Shown piece after piece: positions 26,309-34,970 of a DNA stretch of 64,000 nucleotides. A program made the position numbers and the translations under genes. This DNA is from Nocardioides daeguensis (GTDB lineage Bacteria > Actinomycetota > Actinomycetes > Propionibacteriales > Nocardioidaceae): positions 62,001-126,000 of the forward strand of contig NZ_JAHTKU010000004.1 in assembly GCF_019192965.1 (NCBI RefSeq), written 5' to 3'. Below the pieces are notes generated by a model, which searched no databases, had not been told where the DNA came from, and saw only the letters and a list, made by a program, of their open reading frames with translations. How positions within the stretch are numbered: the stretch's first letter is position 1; each line of letters begins with the position of its first letter.

Positions 26309-27705
26309 CTACTCGTCGGGCGGGCTGGGGTCGCTCTGGTCGCCGGTGTCAGCGACGGGGTGGGTGCCGCGGTGGTCGACGCGGAACCGGAACCCGTTCG
26401 GGCTGGTCCACACGTAGGAGCCGGGCATCACGATGTCGTAGCGCCAGGCCGAGTGGGTCTTCGCCCGGTGGTGGCGCCGACAGAGCGGAACTTCGTTGCA
26501 CGGACAGGTCACGCCACCCTCGCCGTAAGGGTGATGGTGGTCGATGTCGCAACGTTGCGCGGGTCGGGTGCAGTGCGGGAACCGGCAGCTGTGGTCGCGC
26601 AGGGCGACGCGGGTCTTGTGTCGGTCGGGGATCTCGTAGGAGTCGACGGGACGTGGTCGGCCAGGTCGATGACCGGGCGCACGATGATCGTGGTGTCCTT
26701 CGCGCGCAGCCACTCGCGGATCTGGGCGGTGCTGATCGGGCAGCGGCCCTCTTCCCACCGGCCCACGGGATTCGCGAACGGGTTCGGGTCGTCGAGGCGG
26801 CTGGTGTCGGTGAGGTGGACGTTCAACACAACCTTGCGGCCCGGCACGGTGTGCCCGGTGGTTGAGGTGCGAGCGCCAGTCCCGGTGGTTGAGGTGCGAG
26901 CGCCAGCGAGCCTCGAAACCCCCGGGCCCCCCGGACCCTCCAGGTCCTCCGGGATGAGCAAGTCGAGCGCGAGGTCCTGTCGGGCCAGTTCGGCAGCAGC
27001 CTTCGAGCGCCGCACATCCAGCGACGAGTCGTCGCCCAGCTTCCCGAGGACCTCGGCACGCCGTGCCACCGCGAGGTTGAGGTCGTGCCCGTCGGCGGCA
27101 TCGAGCAGCCCGTCGAGGTGGACCAGGCCGTGCTCGTCAACCTGACCGATGTCGAAGTGCCGGTGATCGGCCGCGTTCTTGCGGTCGGTCTCTGCCCGCT
27201 CGGGGTCGAACCGCAGCACCGCTTCGGTGACGAGCCTCTCGAGTTGGGCCCATCCGACGCCGGAGGCGTTGAAGAGCTGCCGGTCCACGAACGCCGCCGC
27301 TTCGGCACACAAGCCGTGGGTGAGGTCGGCGATGCGTTCGGCCCGCCACGGCGCCAGCTTCCCGGCGGTCACGGCGGCGTAGACGTTCGGGAGGCGCCAG
27401 GCGCACTCGACGACCCGCCCGACATAGGCCTTCCCGCCGTCGGGTGACCTGCCGAGGACGGCGATGAGCTCCATGACCGCGAACTCGGACACCAGCGGTG
27501 CACCGGGTCCGGCGATGGGGATGCCGGTGTCGAGGTGGCCCTCGGTGATGGTGGCGGCTCCTTCGGGTCCGGTGACGATGTGGTCGCCGGCCCAGGCGGC
27601 GATGTCTTCCCATTCCTCGATGACCAAGGTGTTGCGGGAGCGGATCCGCTCACCCACGCGCGACAGCAAGGCTGTCGTCGAGCGGGGCTGGGTTCCGAGA
27701 TCCAT
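26309..27705 (-). pseudogene. Frameshifted DUF222 / HNH endonuclease gene
   Basis: The N-terminal frame (from ATG 27705; MDLGTQPRSTTALLSRVGER) carries a DUF222/13E12 domain up to VIDLADHVP. The HNH part (PVDSYEIPDRHKTRVALRDH, then CDIDHHHPYGEGG and PLCRRHHRAKTH) continues in another frame. One base appears missing near 26643-26650, where CCGTCGAC would restore DHVPVDSYEIP if it were CCGGTCGAC. Tandem REP family-1 copies (26862-26930) are also inserted in frame upstream. The product would be about 465 residues if repaired. A sequencing error is possible. 13E12-type genes are multicopy repeats in actinobacteria. Confidence 0.8.
26862..26930. repeat. REP family 1, tandem copies inside HNH pseudogene
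   Basis: GGTGGTTGAGGTGCGAGCGC occurs twice in tandem, the second copy followed by CAGCGAGCCTCGAAACC. The minus-strand reading gives the peptide VSRLAGARTSTTG in frame, so insertion itself did not break the reading frame. Confidence 0.85.
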
Positions 27706-27825
27706 GACTGGATGTTCCCACCCACCCCCGACACAACCCGAGGTCGGAAACCCGCTTGTGGACTGGCGAAACCCGATCGCCGGGGTGGGGAGAATCGACC
27801 TCACGATCGGCGACAGGAGGGGCTC

Positions 27826-28151
27826 GTGCTCCGGTGGTTGAGGCGCGACGAGCGCCAGCGAGGAACCAGCTCCGGTGGTTGAGGCGCGACGAGCGCTAGC
27901 GAGGAGCCTCGAAACCTCCGGGCCTCCGGACGCGAACTGTGCCGGACAGTTCCGGCAGCACGGCCAGTGGTTTCGAGGCTCGCTGGCGCTCGCACCTCAA
28001 CCACCGACGGACCTCCCGGCAGCACGGCCGGGGGTTTCGAGGCTCGCTGGCGCTCGCACCTCAACCACCGACGGACCTCCCGGCAGCACGGCCGGAGGTT
28101 TCGAGGCTCGCTGGCGCTCGCACCTCAACCACCGGCGGGGGCTCGCTGGCG
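27826..28151. repeat. REP family 1 array
   Basis: The gene-free stretch 27706-28124 is mostly repeat. Two copies run GGTGGTTGAGG...CCTCGAAACC (27833-27925). Three inverted copies follow as a tandem array with a period of about 72 bp (CGACGGACCTCCCGGCAGCA linking units). The last copy runs into cheB and supplies its final codons and stop. No promoter or gene was recognised elsewhere in the stretch. Confidence 0.88.
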
Positions 28152-29234
28152 CTCACACCTCACCGGCGGGAGGGGGCAGGCGGCGCGGGAGCGGCGGACG
28201 GTGGCAATGATCCGGTCGGCGAGCTGCTCGAGCGGCAGCACGTCGTCGGCGAGGCCGGCGCCGGCGACGGCGCCGGGCATCCCCCACACCACGGAGCTCT
28301 CCTCGTCCTGGACGACGATCCGGGCGCCGGTGGCGGCAAGCTCCTTCGCGCCGGCGAGGCCGTCTTGGCCCATGCCGGTCAGCACGGTGGCGAGCGCGCC
28401 GGAGCCGTACACCTCGACGGCGGAGCGGAACAGCACGTCGACCGCGGGGCGGCAGAAGTTCTCCTGCGGGCCCTGGTCGAGGGCCACCCGGGCACCGGCC
28501 GCCGAGCGCCGCACCCGCAGGTGGAAGTCGCCGGGCGCGAGCAGCACCTCGCCCGGGTGGACCGGTTCGCCGTCGACGGCCTCGCGGACCGTCAGCGCGG
28601 AGACCTTGTCGAGGCGCTGGGCGAGCATGGTGGTGAAGACCGGCGGCATGTGCTGCACGACGAGCACCGGCACACCGAGGTCGGCCGGCAGCCTCGGCAG
28701 GAGGCGGGCCAGCGCGTCGGGGCCGCCGGTGGAGCAGCCGATCAGCAGCGCCGAGACCGGCGCCAGCGGGGGGCGGGTCCGCTCGCGTCGTACGACGGGG
28801 ACGGAGGTGCCCGGCGTGAGCTTCCGGATCCCCGCGAGCGCGCGGATCCGGGGCACGAGCTGGTCGCGGATCGCCGCGATCCCGTCGGCGATCTGGCCGG
28901 TGTTGGACGGCTTCGTCACGTAGTCCGAGGCGCCCCGGGAGAGGGCGTCGAGGGTCGCGGTCGCGCCGCGCTCGGTCAGCGTCGAGAACATGATGACCGG
29001 CAGCCGCGCATGCTTCTCGCGGATCTGGGTGAGCGCGCCGAGCCCGTCGAGGTGCGGCATCTCGATGTCGAGGGTGACGACGTCGGGCCGGAGCTCCTCG
29101 ACCATGCGCACGGCCTCCAGGCCGTCGCGGGCCACTCCGGCGACCTCGATGTCCGGTGCCTGCCGGAGGGCGGTGGTCACCAGTCGTCGTACCAGTGCCG
29201 AGTCGTCGACGACGAGAACCCTGATCGCTGTCAC
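28125..29234 (-). CDS. cheB: Chemotaxis protein-glutamate methylesterase CheB
   Basis: 369 residues. Receiver domain: D10-D11, phospho-D56 (VVTLDIEMPHLDG), K in TKPSN. Methylesterase triad: S168 in IGCSTGGPDAL, H195 in VVQHMPP, D291 in LTGMGQDG. It removes methyl groups from chemoreceptors. Start GTG 29234 lies exactly 7 nt after its promoter -10, so a leaderless mRNA is predicted. The last dozen residues (RCERQRAPAGG) and the stop come from a REP repeat, so the C-terminus is probably extended or altered relative to relatives. Confidence 0.94.
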   Translation of the reverse strand: MTAIRVLVVDDSALVRRLVTTALRQAPDIEVAGVARDGLEAVRMVEELRPDVVTLDIEMPHLDGLGALTQIREKHARLPVIMFSTLTERGATATLDALSRGASDYVTKPSNTGQIADGIAAIRDQLVPRIRALAGIRKLTPGTSVPVVRRERTRPPLAPVSALLIGCSTGGPDALARLLPRLPADLGVPVLVVQHMPPVFTTMLAQRLDKVSALTVREAVDGEPVHPGEVLLAPGDFHLRVRRSAAGARVALDQGPQENFCRPAVDVLFRSAVEVYGSGALATVLTGMGQDGLAGAKELAATGARIVVQDEESSVVWGMPGAVAGAGLADDVLPLEQLADRIIATVRRSRAACPLPPVRCERQRAPAGG

Positions 29235-29241
29235 GGCTGCT

Positions 29242-29269
29242 CCATCGGCTCGCTCCAGCACGGTCTGAG
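29242..29269 (-). promoter_or_regulatory. FliA-type promoter of cheB
   Basis: CTCA, 16 nt, GCCGATGG on the minus strand, then 7 nt to the GTG start. Its -35 lies 2 bp from the -35 of the divergent cheR promoter. Confidence 0.82.
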
Positions 29270-29271
29270 GG

Positions 29272-29299
29272 CTCAGGTCGTCCCGGACACCGCCGATGG
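29272..29299 (+). promoter_or_regulatory. FliA-type promoter of cheR-cheY-cheX operon
   Basis: CTCA, 16 nt starting GGTC, GCCGATGG, then 7 nt to the ATG of cheR. Back to back with the cheB promoter. Confidence 0.85.
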
Positions 29300-29306
29300 A
29301 GCGAGC

Positions 29307-30164
29307 ATGACCACGTCCACCGCCTTCGCCTCTGTCTCGGCGCTCGTACGACGGGAGACGTCGATGGTCTACGACGAGGGCAAGGAGTACCTCGTCGAGG
29401 CACGGCTCAACCCGCTCGCCGCCGCCCGCGGCCTCGGCCTCGAGGAGTACGTCGCCCGGCTGGCGTTCGACGCCGACGAGCGCCGCAAGGTCGTCGACGC
29501 GCTCACCATCAACGAGACGAGCTGGTTCCGCGACCACACGCCGTACCAGGCCTTCACCGACGCGATGCTGCCCGCGCTGCTGGAGCGGCGGCAGATCACC
29601 CGGCGGCTGCGGATCTGGAGCGCCGCCTGCTCGAGCGGGCAGGAGGCGTACTCGATCGCCATGCTGCTCGACCAGCACCTGCCGCCGGGCTGGAGCTACG
29701 AGATCGTCGCGACCGACATCTCCACGGCGATGCTCGAACGGGTCCGGGCCGGGCGCTACAGCCAGGTCGAGGTCAACCGCGGCCTGCCCGCCACCAGCCT
29801 GGTCCGGTACTTCACGCGCGTGGGCCGCGACTGGGAGATCACCGAGCGGCTCCGCGAGCGGGTCACCGTCAAGCACCTCAACCTGGCGGCGCCGTACGTC
29901 GGCCTGGGGAGCTTCGACGTGATCTGGCTGCGCAACGTCCTCATCTACTTCGAGGCCGCGACCAAGCAGGACATCCTGCGCCGGATGCTGCCGATGCTCG
30001 CCGACGACGGCTACCTGCTCCTCGGCTCGTCGGAGACGACCCTCGACATGCCGGCCGACCTCGCTGCCGCCTGGCAGCGCGAGCAGATCGGGCGGGTGCC
30101 GACCTACCGTCGCGCCTCCGCCGCCCGTTCCCTGACCCCGTCCCTCACCAGCACAGGAGCCTGA
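29307..30164 (+). CDS. cheR: Chemoreceptor methyltransferase CheR
   Basis: 285 residues. N-terminal helical domain (RRETSMVYDEGKEYLVEARL), then the SAM-binding domain: TINETSWFRD, IWSAACSSGQEAYSIAMLL, EIVATDIS, FDVIWLRNVLIYFEAATKQD and GYLLLGSSET. It methylates receptor glutamates with SAM. No pentapeptide-binding beta insert is obvious, in line with a receptor lacking the C-terminal pentapeptide. The ATG sits 7 nt from the promoter -10, predicting leaderless translation. Confidence 0.95.
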   Translation: MTTSTAFASVSALVRRETSMVYDEGKEYLVEARLNPLAAARGLGLEEYVARLAFDADERRKVVDALTINETSWFRDHTPYQAFTDAMLPALLERRQITRRLRIWSAACSSGQEAYSIAMLLDQHLPPGWSYEIVATDISTAMLERVRAGRYSQVEVNRGLPATSLVRYFTRVGRDWEITERLRERVTVKHLNLAAPYVGLGSFDVIWLRNVLIYFEAATKQDILRRMLPMLADDGYLLLGSSETTLDMPADLAAAWQREQIGRVPTYRRASAARSLTPSLTSTGA

Positions 30165-30166
30165 CC

Positions 30167-30538
30167 GTGCGCGCGATGATCATCGACGACTCCCGGGCGA
30201 TGCGCAGCATCCTGCGCCGCATCGTCACGGACCTCGACTTCGAGACCAGTGAGGCCGAGCACGGCCAGGCGGCGCTCGACCAGATGTACGCGGGCGTCGT
30301 GCCCGACGTGTGCCTGGTGGACTGGAACATGCCGGTGATGGACGGCTACACGTTCATCACCGAGGTGCGCGCCAACCCGGAGTGGCGTGACGTCACCTTG
30401 ATGATGGTGACCACGGAGAGCGAGCAGCGGCAGATCGTGCGCGCGCTCGCCGCCGGCGCCCATGAGTACGTCATCAAGCCGTTCACGCCCGACGCGATCG
30501 TCGACAAGCTCTCGCTGCTCGGGCTGGTGCCCGCATGA
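30167..30538 (+). CDS. cheY: Chemotaxis response regulator CheY (first copy)
   Basis: 123-residue single receiver domain: D7-D8, phosphoacceptor D52 (LVDWNMPVMDG), T82/T83 (MVTTES) and K104 (VIKPF). GTG start 2 bp after cheR. Carries the CheA signal to the motor or buffers it. A second CheY follows at 31020. Confidence 0.93.
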   Translation: MRAMIIDDSRAMRSILRRIVTDLDFETSEAEHGQAALDQMYAGVVPDVCLVDWNMPVMDGYTFITEVRANPEWRDVTLMMVTTESEQRQIVRALAAGAHEYVIKPFTPDAIVDKLSLLGLVPA

Positions 30539-31023
30539 GCGCCGTCGTGCCGGAGGTCGAGGTCCCCGCGTCCGAGGACGTCCTGGCCGTCACCGAGGAC
30601 GTGTGGATGGCGCTGCTCGGCGACGACGCGCCCCTGCTGCCGCGCACGGTGGCGCCGGGTGCGCCGTTCGACGTGGCCGCCTGGTCGGCCGCGACCACGA
30701 TCAGCGGCGGCTGGCAGGGCGTCGTGACCGTCGAGCTCGACGAGGCGCTCGCCCGCCGGCTGACCATGCGGATGCTGGCGCTGCCCGCCGACGAGCAGGC
30801 CAGCGACAGTGACGTCGCGGACGCCGTCGGCGAGCTGGTCAACATGGTCGGCGGCAACGTGAAGAGCCTGATGCCGGGCCCCAGCGTGCTCTCGCTGCCC
30901 GCCGTCGCCGCCGGCCGCGCCGCCTTCTCCAGCGACTCCGCCCTCGCCTGCCGCGTCGACCTCGTGTGGCAGGACGCCCCCGTCCGTGTCTCCGTGCACG
31001 TTCCCCAGGAAGGACCCCGATGA
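30535..31023 (+). CDS. cheX: CheX/CheC-type CheY-P phosphatase
   Basis: 162 residues. The phosphatase helix reads DAVGELVNMVGGNVKSLMPG, with the E100-x-x-N103 pair used by CheX/CheC/FliY to hydrolyse CheY-P. ATG overlaps the cheY stop (ATGA), and its own stop overlaps the second cheY start. Sandwiched between two CheY genes, it likely resets one or both. Confidence 0.85.
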   Translation: MSAVVPEVEVPASEDVLAVTEDVWMALLGDDAPLLPRTVAPGAPFDVAAWSAATTISGGWQGVVTVELDEALARRLTMRMLALPADEQASDSDVADAVGELVNMVGGNVKSLMPGPSVLSLPAVAAGRAAFSSDSALACRVDLVWQDAPVRVSVHVPQEGPR

Positions 31024-31379
31024 AGATCCTGATCGCCGACGACAGCCGCGTGATGCGGCAGATCGTGATCCGCACCCTGCGCCAGGCCGGGCACGGCGGG
31101 CACGACATCGTCGAGGCCGAGAACGGCCGGCAGGCGCTGGAGATGGTGCAGACCGAGGCGCCCGACCTGGTCCTCTCGGACTGGAACATGCCCGAGATGA
31201 ACGGCATCGACTGCCTCTCCGCGCTGCGTGCCTCGGGCTCCCAGGTCGCCTTCGGGTTCGTCACCTCGGAGGGCTCGGAGGAGATGCGCGAGCGCGCGGC
31301 GTCCGCCGGTGCGGCCTTCCTCATCGCCAAGCCGTTCACCCCGGAGGCGTTCGACGACGCCCTCCGCAGCGTCATCTGA
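31020..31379 (+). CDS. Chemotaxis response regulator CheY (second copy)
   Basis: 119-residue receiver: D7-D8, phosphoacceptor D54 (LVLSDWNMPEMNG), VTSEG and K104 (IAKPF). ATG overlaps the cheX stop (ATGA). It differs from the first copy in the alpha4-beta5 surface (FVTSEGSEEM versus MVTTESEQRQ), so the two may have different partners. Confidence 0.92.
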   Translation: MKILIADDSRVMRQIVIRTLRQAGHGGHDIVEAENGRQALEMVQTEAPDLVLSDWNMPEMNGIDCLSALRASGSQVAFGFVTSEGSEEMRERAASAGAAFLIAKPFTPEAFDDALRSVI

Positions 31380-31387
31380 GGTCCCCG

Positions 31388-31867
31388 ATGCCCGTCCACC
31401 TCCCCCAGCCCAAGCAGCTGCGCGACCTGCTCGCCGACCTCCTGGGCCGCGACGTCACGCTCAGCCCGTCGGCGCCGTTCGCCCCCGGCCCGGACACCCC
31501 CGCCTCGGTCGCCGTGTACGTCGACGACAGCCTGCGGATCAGCGCCCTGATCGCCTGCGACCTGGCCTTCTCGGCGTACGCCGGCGCGGCACTCGGCCTG
31601 ATCCCGGTCGGTGACGCCGCCGCCGCGGTCGGCGACGGCAAGGTCACCGACGCGATCGCGGAGAACCTCTACGAGGTCCTCAACATCGCCGCCTCGACGT
31701 TCAACGTCGCCGGCGCCGACCACCTGCGCCTCCACGCCCTCCACCCCGCCGGCCCGCCGCTCGACCCGCAGGTGCGGATCAGCACGATGACGCTGGGGCG
31801 GCGCGAGGACCTCGCGGTCGAGATCGCGGGGTACGGGTCGGGGTTGTTGTCCGTCGTGCTGCTCTGA
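31388..31867 (+). CDS. Second CheX-like protein
   Basis: 159 residues. The helix VTDAIAENLYEVLNIAASTF carries an E96-x-x-N99 pair in the place of the CheX/CheC active site, and VAVYVDDSLRISALIACDLA fits the CheX sheet. Assignment as a CheY-P phosphatase is less secure than for the first copy. 8 bp after the second cheY, so the operon ends as cheY-cheX-cheY-cheX. Confidence 0.65.
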   Translation: MPVHLPQPKQLRDLLADLLGRDVTLSPSAPFAPGPDTPASVAVYVDDSLRISALIACDLAFSAYAGAALGLIPVGDAAAAVGDGKVTDAIAENLYEVLNIAASTFNVAGADHLRLHALHPAGPPLDPQVRISTMTLGRREDLAVEIAGYGSGLLSVVLL

Positions 31868-31981
31868 CGGGGCGCTCGCCCCGGACCACCGGCCGGAGGG
31901 ACAACGCCGGGACAGGGTGAGGGACAAACCGGGGACCTCGGCCCTCCGGAGCGGGACGAACCGCCTCCTACCGTCCCCGGC

Positions 31982-33004
31982 ATGACCCCCCAGAACCGCA
32001 AGCGAAAGTCCCTCCTCGCCCTCGGCGCGAGCCTCCTGACGGCCTCCCTGCTGGCCCTCGCCTCCCCCGCCCAGGCGGCCGGCGAGTGGCAGGACGGCAG
32101 CAGCGAGTCCGACACGATCCTCGACTGCTGGACCGGCCAGCCCTCGACCGGTGTCACCGCGAACGTCGGCTGGTGGTCGCCGACCGGTGAGGTGCCGAAG
32201 GTGGGCGAGCCGTTCCTGCTGCACGGCTACATCGGCCTGGTCGGGCTGCCCTGCAGCAGCGGCGTGGCCGTCGTCCCCGAGATGGTCTTCGACGAGACGG
32301 CGTTCGGCTACCCCGACGAGCCCGTCAAGTGGGGCATCAACGCCATCGACGACCCGACCCCGACGTTCTCGACCGATCCGGTCGAGCTGACGCGCGGCCC
32401 GAACAACGGCATCGCGATCGCCTCGGTCAACGGGCAGGCCATCACCCTCAAGCGTGGCCAGATCTTCGAGTTCCAGGTCCCGGTGGTCGCCAAGCGCGCC
32501 CTGAAGGGTACGGCGACGCCCGCCCCGTCCTGCTACGAGCGGACCGCCGGCATCGCCCCCTGCCCGGTCGCCACGTCGGGCGACCACCTGCAGGTCGCGT
32601 TCCAGGTGGCCGGCCACGGCGGCAACAAGACCTTCGTGACGCCGTACGTCCCGCTCTTCGCAGCCGGTGCCGACGGTGGAGCCGGTGGCGGCGGTGGCGG
32701 CGGCCAGCTGGGGAAGGTCCCCTCGACCACCGGCGCGACGTACAAGGTCTCGGCGCGCAAGGCGGGCCGAGCGACCGTCACGGTCCGGGCCGCCTCGGCG
32801 CCCACCGGCCAGGTGGTCGTTCGTGACCTCGCCCGCAACGGCCGGGTCGTCGCCCGGGGCACGCTGACGGCGGGCCACCACGGCGTCCTGCGGCTGAAGG
32901 TGGCCAAGCTCGGGAAGGGCAAGCACCGCCTGGTGGCCGAGTACACCGGCTCGACGGGCGTGCAGCCGTCGAGCGCGGCGGTCCAGAAGCTCCGCCTGAA
33001 GTGA
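31982..33004 (+). CDS. Secreted protein with C-terminal Ig-like repeat domain
   Basis: 340 residues. Signal peptide MTPQNRKRKSLLALGASLLT... with cleavage at AQA|AGE. The mature part has at least four Cys (DCWTG, LPCSSG, SCYERTAGIAPC). A Gly-rich hinge near residues 233-242 is followed by a basic C-terminal beta domain (KVSARKAGRATVTVRAASAP, LKVAKLGKGKHRLVAEYTGS) like Ig-like domain 3 proteins. Function unknown. It sits inside the motility island but has no FliA-type promoter. Confidence 0.7.
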   Translation: MTPQNRKRKSLLALGASLLTASLLALASPAQAAGEWQDGSSESDTILDCWTGQPSTGVTANVGWWSPTGEVPKVGEPFLLHGYIGLVGLPCSSGVAVVPEMVFDETAFGYPDEPVKWGINAIDDPTPTFSTDPVELTRGPNNGIAIASVNGQAITLKRGQIFEFQVPVVAKRALKGTATPAPSCYERTAGIAPCPVATSGDHLQVAFQVAGHGGNKTFVTPYVPLFAAGADGGAGGGGGGGQLGKVPSTTGATYKVSARKAGRATVTVRAASAPTGQVVVRDLARNGRVVARGTLTAGHHGVLRLKVAKLGKGKHRLVAEYTGSTGVQPSSAAVQKLRLK

Positions 33005-33010
33005 TCACGC

Positions 33011-33048
33011 GCGACGCCCGGCTCCTCGGTCCCGGGGCCGGGCGTCGC
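33011..33048. terminator. Intrinsic terminator
   Basis: Perfect 12-bp arms GCGACGCCCGGC and GCCGGGCGTCGC, 14-nt loop, followed by CTCTT. It ends the secreted-protein gene. Confidence 0.78.
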
Positions 33049-33130
33049 CTCTTGACCCGGTTCTCCGCCCGGGGTTACGTTGCGCCCGACCAATCTGAAC
33101 ACATCCGTTGACAGATATTGAGGACCGCTC

Positions 33131-34063
33131 GTGCCCCGGACCGCTCCGACCACGCTGCTCGACACCGTCTCCAGCCTCGGCACGACCAGCGGCGTCGCCA
33201 ACATCATCCAGCAGCTGTCCCTGCCACCGGTGGGTGAAGGCGTGAGCGAGAGCCGGGTGGTGTCGGGGAGCCCCCGGCGCCGCCCGATCAAGCGGGCACG
33301 CACCACGGGCCAGTACCTCGCGCTCGCGGTGGCCGGTTCCGACGAGGACCGGGCCGCGATGCGCTCGGCCGTCGCGCAGGTGCACCGGCACGTGCGCTCC
33401 GGGGACCACAGCCCGGTCGCCTACAACGCCAACGCCGCCGACCTGCAGCTGTGGGTGGCGGCCTGCCTGTTCCGCTTCTTCCTCGACCAGCACGTCCTCC
33501 TGTACGGCGACCTCGACCGCGCCGAGCTCGACACCCTGGTGCGGGCGGCCAGCCCCCTCGCCACCGGCGTCAACGTCCGCCCCGAGCGGTGGCCGGGCGA
33601 CTGGGCTGCCTTCGAGGACTACTGGGCGAGCATGCTGCCGCGGCTGGCGATCTCGCAGGAGGTGCGCCGCGACTTCGAGTCGCTGGCCGACCTCGGGTTC
33701 CTCGGCGAGGCCTGGGGCCTTCCGGGTCGCCTGCTCGCGCGCCTGCTCGGACCGGCCTACCACTTCTTCACCCGCGCCAACCTGCCGCCGTACTTCCGCG
33801 AGCTGATGGGCTGGACCTGGACCGCGGAGGACCAGCGCAGGTTCGACCGCGCGCTCGTCGCGCTGCGCTGGGCCGACCGGCTCGGCAACCGCGCGGTGCT
33901 GCGGCTGGTGTACCGCCTCTACGTCGCCGACTTCCGGCTGCGTCGCCGGCTGGGCCTGCCCGTCCTGGGCCGGCTCCGGGTCTCCGACGTGATGGTGCGC
34001 GACGGCGGCCGGCGGCCAGGGCAGAGAGGGACCGCCGCCCGCAAGTCCGATCGGTCGAGATAG
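33131..34063 (+). CDS. DUF2236 / MpaB-family oxygenase-like protein
   Basis: 310 residues. The segment RARTTGQYLALAVAGSDEDR, VAQVHRHVRSGD, ADLQLWVAACLFRFF matches the DUF2236 family (MpaB, latex-clearing protein relatives), which in studied members binds heme b through a conserved His. The usual H-x-x-V/I pattern is present as VHRHV. GTG start with GAGG nearby. Substrate unknown. Located just before flgB, without a FliA promoter of its own. Confidence 0.78.
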   Translation: MPRTAPTTLLDTVSSLGTTSGVANIIQQLSLPPVGEGVSESRVVSGSPRRRPIKRARTTGQYLALAVAGSDEDRAAMRSAVAQVHRHVRSGDHSPVAYNANAADLQLWVAACLFRFFLDQHVLLYGDLDRAELDTLVRAASPLATGVNVRPERWPGDWAAFEDYWASMLPRLAISQEVRRDFESLADLGFLGEAWGLPGRLLARLLGPAYHFFTRANLPPYFRELMGWTWTAEDQRRFDRALVALRWADRLGNRAVLRLVYRLYVADFRLRRRLGLPVLGRLRVSDVMVRDGGRRPGQRGTAARKSDRSR

Positions 34064-34089
34064 TCAGGACCTAGTCCCAGACGCCAGGG

Positions 34090-34117
34090 CTCAGGTCCCC
34101 TGCGGGCGGACCGATCA
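34090..34117 (+). promoter_or_regulatory. FliA-type promoter of the flgB-flgE operon
   Basis: CTCA, 16 nt starting GGTC, ACCGATCA; 98 nt before the flgB GTG. Confidence 0.78.
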
Positions 34118-34215
34118 GGCACGGTGAGCGACGGATTGCTCAGCCCTCGCCGACGGACCGGCACCCACCGTCGCGCCAGCTCCCACGACTGGCGCGCCCC
34201 CGCAGGAGATCGACC

Positions 34216-34578
34216 GTGTCCTTCGCAGCGTCCGACGCCGTCGGCTTCGTGTTGCACTCCGCGATCAACGGGCTGTCCCAGCGACAGCAGGTGATCGCGG
34301 ACAACATCGCCAACGTCGACACCCCCGGCTTCCGCGCCCGCAGCGTCGAGTTCGAGTCCGCGCTCTCCAGCGCGATCGAGCGCGGCCGGGCCACCACGAG
34401 CGACCTCACCGCGACGGTCGCCGCCACGGGGACCCCGGTCGGTGCCAACGACAACAACGTCGACCTCCGCAAGGAGTCGATCGCCGCGATCCAGACCCAG
34501 TACCAGTACCAGATCATGGGCCGGGCGATCAGCGACCGCGACTCGCGGCTCAACATGATGGCCGGCGGTGCTGCCTGA
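34216..34578 (+). CDS. flgB: Flagellar proximal rod protein FlgB
   Basis: 120 residues. [20 protein letters not shown] with [13 protein letters not shown] is the rod N-terminal motif; [11 protein letters not shown] closes it. GTG start with AGGAG nine nt upstream. First gene of a 12-gene basal-body and export operon; stop shares a base with the flgC ATG. Confidence 0.95.
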   Translation: MSFAASDAVGFVLHSAINGLSQRQQVIADNIANVDTPGFRARSVEFESALSSAIERGRATTSDLTATVAATGTPVGANDNNVDLRKESIAAIQTQYQYQIMGRAISDRDSRLNMMAGGAA

Positions 34579-34970
34579 TGGGCGCCTTCGAGACGCTGCG
34601 CATCGCGAACACCGCGCTCGGCGCGCACCAGGTCTGGCTCGACGCCCTGGCCGGCAACATCGCGAACGCCAACACGGTCAAGCGGACCAGCGAGGACGCC
34701 TTCCAGGCGACCTACGTCGAGTTCGACCCGCGCGGGGACGGCGGTGTCGACGTCGCCGGCTTCGCCGCAGGCGACCCCGAGGGCCGGATGGTCCACTCGC
34801 CCGGCCACCCGCTGGCCGACGAGGACGGCTACGTCCGGCTGCCCGACATCGACATGGCGGCCCAGATGAGCCAGCTGGTCATGGCCCAGCGCGGCTACCA
34901 GGCCTCGGTGCAGGTCACCAAGACCGCCCAGGACACTTACGGCGCGGCCCTCCAGATCGGTGCCCGCTGA
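34578..34970 (+). CDS. flgC: Flagellar proximal rod protein FlgC
   Basis: 130 residues. [20 protein letters not shown] with [12 protein letters not shown], a [20 protein letters not shown] segment and [25 protein letters not shown] overlap with flgB and with fliE. Confidence 0.95.
   Translation: MGAFETLRIANTALGAHQVWLDALAGNIANANTVKRTSEDAFQATYVEFDPRGDGGVDVAGFAAGDPEGRMVHSPGHPLADEDGYVRLPDIDMAAQMSQLVMAQRGYQASVQVTKTAQDTYGAALQIGAR

Noticed and set aside
27833..28130. CRISPR array
   Set aside because: The ~72-bp period repeats are palindromic REP units with conserved linkers; there are no unique spacers and no cas genes.
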